Shown here in pieces: positions 58,740-64,000 of a stretch of 64,000 bases of DNA. A model generated the notes under the pieces. That model was given only the letters and a program-made list of their open reading frames with translations, ran no database searches and was not told the origin of the DNA. The DNA lies in assembly GCF_003048775.2 (NCBI RefSeq), contig NZ_CP049272.1, positions 1-64,000 on the forward strand, written 5' to 3'. Position numbers and translations under genes: made by a program. The stretch comes from Campylobacter concisus (GTDB taxonomy: Bacteria; Campylobacterota; Campylobacteria; Campylobacterales; Campylobacteraceae). Within the stretch, counting starts at the first letter, position 1. Each line of letters opens with the position of its first letter.

Positions 58740-59296
58740 TAAAATGGCTCTTTTGTGCCGTTACTTGCTGAGTTGTAAATTTTAACTCCGTTTAAAATAT
58801 CCATGTGTGATTTTGGCTCGTGGATATGCCCACAAAGGATGATCTTTGCCTTTAAAAGATTATTTTTGATAAGCCTTGCAAGCTCCATGTCTCCGTAATC
58901 TTTACTGTCTTGACCGATACTTGTTTTTGTCTTTGCTGGTGGGACGTGGGTTAGTAAAATATCACACTCCGCAAATTCAATCAGATCATCACACAAGTAA
59001 GGTACGCAGCCAAATTTAACGCCATTTATAGTTTTTATAGCACCATCAGCATATATGCCATTTATAGATTTTAGCCAAGATGGTGGCATATCGTGGTTGC
59101 CAGAACATACAAATACCGACTTTTTAAAGCTTTTTAGCCACAAAGTAGCTTGCTCTTTTTCCTGTTCGTTCTCTTTGCATAGAAAATCACCGCTAAAACA
59201 AAAAATGTCAAATTTGTCTTGAAGGGTCAAAATATAGTCAAAATAGCCAGCATTAAAGTGTAGATCGCTAGCGTGAAAAAGTTTTAAGCCACTCAT
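58721..59296 (-). CDS. Calcineurin-like metallophosphoesterase
   Basis: The 191-residue protein carries all five metal-site blocks in order: HASDLHFN (Asp and His), FSGDFL (Asp), CSGNHDMP (Asn and His), LLTHVPP (His) and ILCGHIHEP (two His). It is short and lacks the nuclease cap of SbcD/Mre11. The substrate is unknown. It is the last gene of a four-gene minus-strand run (Sir2, WYL, Fic, this), 16 bases after the Fic gene. Confidence 0.85.
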   Translation of the reverse strand: MSGLKLFHASDLHFNAGYFDYILTLQDKFDIFCFSGDFLCKENEQEKEQATLWLKSFKKSVFVCSGNHDMPPSWLKSINGIYADGAIKTINGVKFGCVPYLCDDLIEFAECDILLTHVPPAKTKTSIGQDSKDYGDMELARLIKNNLLKAKIILCGHIHEPKSHMDILNGVKIYNSASNGTKEPFYQEIEL

Positions 59297-59312
59297 TTGT
59301 ATCTATCAGCCT

Positions 59313-59849
59313 TTAATCCACAAGTAAATTTGTGATCAAATTTACCACCATATCTTTTTGCTTTGGCTCGCTTTGAGCAATGAACAGTGCAAGTGCAACA
59401 AGGGCGTTGTCGTTTATCCTTAGCTCGCCACTACTTTTATAAAGAAGCCTGCACTTTGATAAAAACAAGATAAATATAAATGATCCGATGCGTTTGTTGC
59501 CATCGCTAAAGGGGTGGTCTTTGATGATGTAGTAGATCAAATTTGCCGCTTTTTCTTGTGGGCTTGCCAAAAGATCACGTCCTCCAAATGTCTGATAGAT
59601 ATTTTTTATGATCCCTTCAAATTCGCTCGCCTTTTGAATGCCAAAAATTTTAGATGCCTCACCCTTTTTTGCTAGCTCTCTTTTTAGTTCATCTACTGCC
59701 GTTAGCGCTTCGTCATATCCAAGGATAAAATTTTCGCCCACATCGCTTTTGCAAAGACCAAGTGAGCCATCATCAAATTTTTGCAGTAGCGACCAGCTCT
59801 TTTTGTAGTATCTAATAAGCTCTAGCGCTTCTTTATCGTTGCTGCTCAT
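59313..59849 (-). CDS. Fic/Doc-family AMP-transferase-like protein
   Basis: The 178-residue protein has the Fic core HPFSDGNKR (112-120), with catalytic His112 and the phosphate-binding GNKR. The loop variant GNKR rather than GNGR occurs in Doc and some Fic subtypes. The N-terminal third resembles the helical part found in front of Fic in RhuM-type proteins. No adjacent antitoxin with an inhibitory S/TxxxE(G/N) helix was seen, so a toxin-antitoxin role is uncertain. Only 3 bases separate it from the WYL gene. Confidence 0.85.
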   Translation of the reverse strand: MSSNDKEALELIRYYKKSWSLLQKFDDGSLGLCKSDVGENFILGYDEALTAVDELKRELAKKGEASKIFGIQKASEFEGIIKNIYQTFGGRDLLASPQEKAANLIYYIIKDHPFSDGNKRIGSFIFILFLSKCRLLYKSSGELRINDNALVALALFIAQSEPKQKDMVVNLITNLLVD

Positions 59850-59852
59850 GGC

Positions 59853-60770
59853 TTAGAAATTTATCTCTTTTAGATACTCACTAACGTCCTTTTTGACCTC
59901 ATCAGCTAGCTCTTTTGGCTCAAGCACCTTGATAAATGGTAGGTAGTAGTATATGAGCGGTTTTATCTCCATTATGTGCGTAAATTCTATCTCTATCTCG
60001 ACTGAGCCGTCGCTATCTTGACCAGTTATACGCTGCTTTGCGTGTGGTTTTCGCTCAAAGTATTTCGCCACTTCTGGCGCTAGTAGTAGTCTTGCTATTT
60101 TTGGGGCTTCTAAATTTGCCCATGCTGAGTTCATCGCCTTTACACGCTCATCTAGCTCACTACTTAGCTCAAATTTATCCCCACTACGCTTTATATCTTT
60201 TATGCTCTTTAGGTGAAATTTCTTAAATTTATTGCCCTTTTTGCTATCAAGTAAAAGCAGATACCAAAATCCCTCAAAAAGTGCTAGCTTTAGAGGCTTT
60301 ACAAGAAACTCAAAGCCATTATACGTGCATGTTATCTCCGCTTTTTCTCTTATAGCATCCTCAAGTGTTTGAAAATTTACGAGGTCATCCTCGCTTAGCT
60401 TTTCGTTGTTTATGTTTGTAAGTATCGGGTGGTTTAGCTGCTGAGAAATTTGCTCTAAAAGCACGTGAGCCTTGCTGTAAAAATTTGATCCCATGTTTTT
60501 TGCCACGTTATCAAGGATATTTAGCACCACTCTATCATCGCCGTCTAGTCCGTCGTTCGCGTCCTCGTCGTTTAGACTCCAGTAATGCCCCTTTTTGACG
60601 GCGCCATACTCTCTTAGCGTGTCGTAAAGGTCGCGCTGGATGGTCTTTGAGGTCACTCCAAGCATGGCTGTTAGCTCTTTTATCGTGTGCGGTCTCTCTC
60701 TTAGCTTTTGAGCTATCGTATTTATGCGTTCAAATTTGCTGTTTTCTTGTTTGGTTATGATGGGTTTCAT
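59853..60770 (-). CDS. WYL-domain transcriptional regulator
   Basis: I start at the ATG at 60770 (MKPIITKQ), since AGGAGG sits 7 bases before it; the upstream in-frame start overlaps Sir2 and has no ribosome site. The N-terminus is a winged helix-turn-helix (TIKELTAMLGVTSKTIQRDL, about 28-47), followed by a WYL domain (literal EGFWYLLLLDSKK, near 165) and the WCX-like C-terminus. The promoter (TATAAT 60790-60795) has a relaxed copy of the island motif, consistent with autoregulation. WYL proteins BrxR and CapW repress defence islands in other bacteria. Confidence 0.87.
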   Translation of the reverse strand: MKPIITKQENSKFERINTIAQKLRERPHTIKELTAMLGVTSKTIQRDLYDTLREYGAVKKGHYWSLNDEDANDGLDGDDRVVLNILDNVAKNMGSNFYSKAHVLLEQISQQLNHPILTNINNEKLSEDDLVNFQTLEDAIREKAEITCTYNGFEFLVKPLKLALFEGFWYLLLLDSKKGNKFKKFHLKSIKDIKRSGDKFELSSELDERVKAMNSAWANLEAPKIARLLLAPEVAKYFERKPHAKQRITGQDSDGSVEIEIEFTHIMEIKPLIYYYLPFIKVLEPKELADEVKKDVSEYLKEINF

Positions 60771-60804
60771 GTGGCCTCCTAGTTTGGCGATTATATCCAA
60801 ATTA

Positions 60805-60820
60805 GGACTAGAGGATGTCT
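60805..60820 (-). promoter_or_regulatory. WYL-regulon motif site 5 (relaxed), WYL promoter
   Basis: AGACATCCTCTAGTCC on the minus strand, 9 nt, then TATAAT (60795-60790). The right half is AGTCC rather than TGTCC, so this copy is the weakest match besides site 1. It overlaps the end of the Sir2 gene. Confidence 0.5.
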
Positions 60821-60823
60821 TTT

Positions 60824-61642
60824 CTAGCATAATATCTGCCTAAGGCCATCTAGTGCGCCACATTTTAGACTTATGCCGATATACTGCGAGATGTAGTTAT
60901 CTCGTGGGTTTATGCGGATAAGCGTTGCTTTTTTGGAGCGTTTAACGAATTTCTCACCAAAATTTCTAATTGTTGGCACCGCAAGCCCAGCGCCTAGCTC
61001 TATGATCACAAAGCGGCTATCTTTGTTTTGCTCTAGCCATGCTTCATATCTTTTATACTGCTCGTTTATGCGCCTTGTATTTACCATCCAGTCGTAAAAC
61101 ATCACGATGTTTGGGCGGCTCACGCAGCCACACTCTGGACAAACTGGCATATCTAAAGCGATAAATTTCTCTTCATCTATTTTGATGTCGCTACAAGTCT
61201 GCCATATAGCGCCATCACGCTTGTGGATGCACTGAGAGTAGTGGATAGAGCCGTGGCACTCGTAAATTTTTTCTTCGCTAAAGCCAGCCTTAGCAAAGTG
61301 TCCATCGACGTTTGAAGTATAGACGAAGTAGTTTTCGTTTTTACTTTTTACAAGATCTAAAAGCAGCCTAAAGCCCTCATGAGGCTCTGTGTTTTTGTAT
61401 AAATTTAGCCTGTGACCATAAAATGCCCATGCTAGCTTTGGATCATCTAAAAACCACTGCGGATTTGCCATATCTTCAAAGCTTAAATTTCTATCCCTTA
61501 AAAGTGGATACGCCCTCCAAAATCCCGCATCTCCTCTAAAATCAGGCAATCCACTATCCACACCCATGCCAGCACCTGCTGTGATGATTACCGCATCAGC
61601 CTCTGCGATGATCTTTTTGATCTTATCTATCTTCTCTTGCAT
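60824..61642 (-). CDS. Sir2-family NAD-dependent deacylase
   Basis: The 272-residue protein has VIITAGAGMGVDSGLPDFRG (19-38), the catalytic segment YTSNVDGHF with YECHGSIHY (His in CHGS), and a zinc site built from Cys pairs (QC...TC and CPECGC). It is a classical deacylase architecture rather than the short phage-defence NADase SIR2. A truncated relative lies at 56062. It is the first gene of the Sir2-WYL-Fic-phosphoesterase run and shares a divergent promoter with the HNH gene. Its role in defence is unproven. Confidence 0.87.
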   Translation of the reverse strand: MQEKIDKIKKIIAEADAVIITAGAGMGVDSGLPDFRGDAGFWRAYPLLRDRNLSFEDMANPQWFLDDPKLAWAFYGHRLNLYKNTEPHEGFRLLLDLVKSKNENYFVYTSNVDGHFAKAGFSEEKIYECHGSIHYSQCIHKRDGAIWQTCSDIKIDEEKFIALDMPVCPECGCVSRPNIVMFYDWMVNTRRINEQYKRYEAWLEQNKDSRFVIIELGAGLAVPTIRNFGEKFVKRSKKATLIRINPRDNYISQYIGISLKCGALDGLRQILC

Positions 61643-61686
61643 TTTGATCCTTTCAAAGAAATTTGGGTAATTGTAATGAACTGATC

Positions 61687-61702
61687 AGACACTTTTATGT
61701 CC
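61687..61702. promoter_or_regulatory. WYL-regulon motif site 6, divergent
   Basis: AGACACTTTTATGTCC. On the minus strand it is followed by 11 nt and TACAAT (61675-61670) before Sir2. On the plus strand TAAAAT follows after 12 nt, before the HNH gene at 61748. Confidence 0.75.
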
Positions 61703-61747
61703 GCTCTCTTTTGGTAAAATAGTGAAAATTTTATAGGAGAGTAAAAT

Positions 61748-62557
61748 ATGATAGAGAAATTAACGCTTAGAACAAGAGCATATATTTTAACAGACAAGAG
61801 ATTTGAGAATTTTGTATCTAATCCTGGTGACTGGTTTTATGCCGAAAAAGACGATGAAAAGGTGATTGTAAAAAGTATTTCAAAAAGAGTTGATAAGAAA
61901 TATAGGCTTTTATTAAAAAAAGAAATATTGGAAAAAGTTAAAAATAATGTCAATGTAATTATTGGATGCATTGATGATGATAAATTTTATAGGCTTGAGC
62001 TTGAGATAAAAAATTTTGATGCTGATATAGAGGTGCTTTTAAATGATAAATTTGAAATTTGTAAAAATGGGGATATCGTAAAAGTAATACAAAAAGATAT
62101 GATTGACTTAAATATCGAATCATTTACCGATTATGTCGATGATAATAAAAGAATAAATAGTCTAGCTACTGCGGATAGAATAGAAGGGTTTGGTGGAAGA
62201 GATGAATTCTTAAATTGGTACAACAGTCAAGAGAAAAAATGTTGCTATTGTGGAGTTAAAGAAGCTGATTTAAAAGAATACTTTAAAAGCGAAAATACGC
62301 AATATAAAAAAGCTAGGCAAAGAGGAAAATTTTTAGAAGTTGAACGAGTGATAACAGCGCCAAAAAGTGAAAATAAATATTCAAAAGAGAATTGTCGTTT
62401 GGCTTGTTATATTTGCAATAATGCAAAAAGCGATTTTTTGTCGGCTGAGAGTTTTGAACCTATTGCCAGAGGTATAAACAAATTTTGGAATAACTATCTA
62501 AACAAAAAAGTAGAATTTCCAGAAGATTTTGAATATTGTAGCAAAAACAAAAAATAG
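61748..62557 (+). CDS. HNH-type endonuclease with zinc-binding cysteines
   Basis: The 269-residue protein has an unassigned N-terminal half (about 1-150) and a C-terminal HNH-like core: CCYCGV near 166-171, then LEVERVITAPKS, ENCRLACYICNNAKSDFL. The two Cys pairs bind structural zinc, and the Asn and Lys of NNAKSD match the HNH helix. The usual first His-containing strand reads LEVERV here; in this subfamily LEIDR-type strands replace the classical DH. TAGGAGAGT precedes the ATG. A restriction or defence role is inferred from position and regulon motif. Confidence 0.8.
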   Translation: MIEKLTLRTRAYILTDKRFENFVSNPGDWFYAEKDDEKVIVKSISKRVDKKYRLLLKKEILEKVKNNVNVIIGCIDDDKFYRLELEIKNFDADIEVLLNDKFEICKNGDIVKVIQKDMIDLNIESFTDYVDDNKRINSLATADRIEGFGGRDEFLNWYNSQEKKCCYCGVKEADLKEYFKSENTQYKKARQRGKFLEVERVITAPKSENKYSKENCRLACYICNNAKSDFLSAESFEPIARGINKFWNNYLNKKVEFPEDFEYCSKNKK

Positions 62558-62564
62558 CAAACAA

Positions 62565-62582
62565 GGCGGTAACTCTACCGCC
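62565..62582. terminator. Shared hairpin, HNH and agmatine deiminase-like genes
   Basis: GGCGGTA (62565-62571) pairs perfectly with TACCGCC (62576-62582) between convergent genes and overlaps the stop region of the minus-strand gene; a T-run (AAATTTTT) follows. Confidence 0.75.
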
Positions 62583-63372
62583 CAAATTTTTCTGCCGTTA
62601 TGCAGTGTAGCGCACCGCCAAGCTCTATGATCTCGCTTAAATTTATCGTCTCTACTTTATAGCCACTATAAATTTTCTTGATCTGCTCCAACGCAACATC
62701 GTCATCATCTATCCCATATATTGGAACTATTAAAATATCCTTAATTTTAATAAAATTTAAGTAAGCACCCCAGTCTCTTTTTTTATTAAAAAATCCCTCT
62801 TTATACTTCATAAATTTCACATCCAAGCCGCTCTTTTTAAGCGCCTTTACGAGCCTATAGTTAAAGCTTTTGCTCTCATTTGAAAAGTCATTTACTAGCA
62901 CACTATTTTCATCTATCCACCTCACCATGGCGTCGCTGTGCCCTAGCATATCGTAAGGCTGCTTTGGTATGATGATGAGCTCATTTAGCACGCATTTTTG
63001 CTTTATGGTCTCAATGATCTCTGCCTTTGTTTTTGATGGATTTTCTCTAAAAATTTTATCAGTCATGATGGCTTTGCCTCCAAGCCTTACAAAATTTCCG
63101 CCATCAATGACTAAATTTATATGCTCTTTTAGTGGCTGGATATTTGTTCTTAGGTGGCTATATTTTTCATCTTTTAGGTAGTCTGGATCGTAGTCGTAAG
63201 AGATAAGGCGCCCATCATCAAGCAAAATCGGCATAAAGTCCCTCATCCAAATGTCTTTAGTCTCTAAAAACTCGTATTTGACCCCGTGTCTGTCAAATAT
63301 CTGACACAAGCTTTTGGCTGTTTTGGTGTGGTGTTTTGCTAAAAGTGCGGAGAGTAGGATAGTTGGCTGCAT
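62575..63372 (-). CDS. Agmatine deiminase-family protein
   Basis: Guanidine-group-modifying enzyme of the PAD_porph/agmatine deiminase fold, 265 residues. Catalytic landmarks are visible: IWMRDFMPIL near 42-51, LVIDGGNFVRLGGKAIMTDK (about 87-106), YDMLGHSDAMVRWI with the His (about 146-159), and the nucleophile Cys in GGALHCIT near 257. Shorter than plant or E. coli-type AguA (about 340-370), matching the compact bacterial branch. Likely converts agmatine to N-carbamoylputrescine. ATTTAGGAG lies before its ATG. A regulon motif sits in its divergent promoter. Confidence 0.83.
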   Translation of the reverse strand: MQPTILLSALLAKHHTKTAKSLCQIFDRHGVKYEFLETKDIWMRDFMPILLDDGRLISYDYDPDYLKDEKYSHLRTNIQPLKEHINLVIDGGNFVRLGGKAIMTDKIFRENPSKTKAEIIETIKQKCVLNELIIIPKQPYDMLGHSDAMVRWIDENSVLVNDFSNESKSFNYRLVKALKKSGLDVKFMKYKEGFFNKKRDWGAYLNFIKIKDILIVPIYGIDDDDVALEQIKKIYSGYKVETINLSEIIELGGALHCITAEKFGR

Positions 63373-63422
63373 ATTTGCTCCTAAATTTGATAGTTTTTGT
63401 GAAATTTTACTAGTAAGTTTCT

Positions 63423-63437
63423 AGACATTTTTTGTCC
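63423..63437. promoter_or_regulatory. WYL-regulon motif site 7, divergent
   Basis: AGACATTTTTTGTCC. On the plus strand 11 nt then TATAAT (63449-63454) before the gene at 63507; on the minus strand 11 nt then TAAAAT (63411-63406) before the deiminase-family gene. Confidence 0.75.
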
Positions 63438-63506
63438 ATTCTAGTTGCTATAATTTCACAAATCGCAAAAAATGTATCGGCGATAAAAATCAAAAAAGGA
63501 TAATTA

Positions 63507-64000
63507 ATGATCTACGAAGAGCTCAAAATTCTCACACAAAATAGCGACAAGAAGACACTCTCAAAAGCACTTGGCTACGCAAGAGAGCAAAATTTCATAA
63601 GAGCACTTGCAAATTTAGAGGCGGCAAAGAGCTTAGATGAGTTTATCACAAAGGGGCACTTTGACTGGGCGCACAGCTCAGAAACGCTGATCCTTGCTCT
63701 TAGCAAGCACTTTGGCCTTAGCATAGAAGCTGAGCTAGGCGAAGTGCAAAAACTCTATAACGAGCGAGTGAAATTTAGAGGCTCATATATCTACATAGAT
63801 ACAAATTTCAAGCGCAAGAGTGAACCTATATTTGCCCTTGCTATGGTGCAGCACCTAAGGTATATTAGCCTAACGCCGTTTTTAGATGAGCTTTGTTTTA
63901 AAACCTTAGATGAGCAGCTAAAAGTTATCTCAAATATCACTAAAAACTACTATCAAAAAACGCAAACTCTGCCTATTTTTGGAGCTATAACTGGCTTTAA
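63507..64000 (+). CDS. Partial CDS running off the window, unknown
   Basis: ATG at 63507 follows AAAAAGGATAATTA. At least 164 codons are open to the last base. The protein starts MIYEELKILTQNSDKKTLSK and is helical and soluble, with KHFGLSIEAELGEVQKLYNERV and GSYIYIDTNFKRKSEPIFAL; no membrane segment is seen. I do not recognise the family. It shares the divergent promoter and motif of the deiminase-family gene. Confidence 0.65.
   Translation, partial: MIYEELKILTQNSDKKTLSKALGYAREQNFIRALANLEAAKSLDEFITKGHFDWAHSSETLILALSKHFGLSIEAELGEVQKLYNERVKFRGSYIYIDTNFKRKSEPIFALAMVQHLRYISLTPFLDELCFKTLDEQLKVISNITKNYYQKTQTLPIFGAITGF

Noticed and set aside
59313-59849. Fic gene as a classical Phd-Doc toxin-antitoxin pair
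   Set aside because: The adjacent upstream gene is a WYL regulator and no small antitoxin frame is present.
50250-63437. The AGACA/TGTCY repeats as simple terminators
   Set aside because: They sit a fixed 11 nt from -10 hexamers, upstream of starts and not after stops, with weak stems.

Overview
The window looks like the dnaA end of a Campylobacter chromosome, most like C. concisus or a close relative. I infer this from base 1 falling on the TTG start of dnaA, AT-rich sequence full of AAATTT words, the flagellar order fliK-flgD-flgE on the minus strand behind a sigma-54 promoter, a TorC/TorA-type reductase pair and a DcuC-peptidase cluster. No rRNA, CRISPR array or intact insertion sequence was seen. 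There is one tRNA (Met, CAT) and one candidate SRP RNA.

Region 1 (1-13.1 kb) is core: dnaA, a DnaA-box-rich gap, dnaN, gyrB, queF with an odd basic tail, an HD-domain gene, the candidate SRP RNA, fliK-flgD-flgE and typA. Region 2 (13.4-15.6 kb) is a visibly GC-rich island: a lipoprotein, a proC with an in-frame insertion, and a frameshifted Sel1-like gene. Three adjacent hairpins follow. Region 3 (16.0-33.7 kb) is mostly core: torC/torA-like genes, a YolD/Y-family polymerase pair, an autotransporter remnant, aroC-rnc-rnhA-lapB-like, dnaG, a peptide and amino-acid salvage operon (carbamoylase, M20 amidohydrolase, pepE, dcuC, pepT), a PP-loop ATPase and tRNA-Met.

Region 4 (33.7-38.5 kb) is a mobilizable element without a visible integrase. 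It holds a structured leader with a five-codon mini-ORF, two small genes, an IncP-like oriT, a MobC-like protein, and a large relaxase whose second half looks like an archaeo-eukaryotic-type primase.

Region 5 (38.5-63.5 kb) is a defence and stress island. It contains an AAA/DUF4143 ATPase, a four-gene system (SNF2 helicase, DUF4391, type III Mod, type III Res), a tandem DUF262/DUF1524 pair coupled to a Cas4-like/DEDDh nuclease fusion, a decayed PD-(D/E)XK nuclease, a Sir2 stub, a DUF262-HNH gene, a Sir2-WYL-Fic-phosphoesterase operon, an HNH endonuclease, an agmatine deiminase-family gene and a partial unknown gene.

The main discovery candidate is a shared operator. Seven copies of an inverted repeat AGACA-(5 or 6)-TGTCY lie between 50.2 and 63.5 kb, most of them 11 nt upstream of a -10 hexamer, and three of them are flanked by -10 hexamers on both strands. 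I saw none in front of the other genes. One copy precedes the gene for a WYL-domain regulator. WYL regulators (BrxR, CapW) are known to control defence islands through inverted repeats, so I infer a WYL-controlled regulon covering most of the island. Several accessory genes are broken at A/T homopolymer runs, which is either decay, phase variation or sequencing error.
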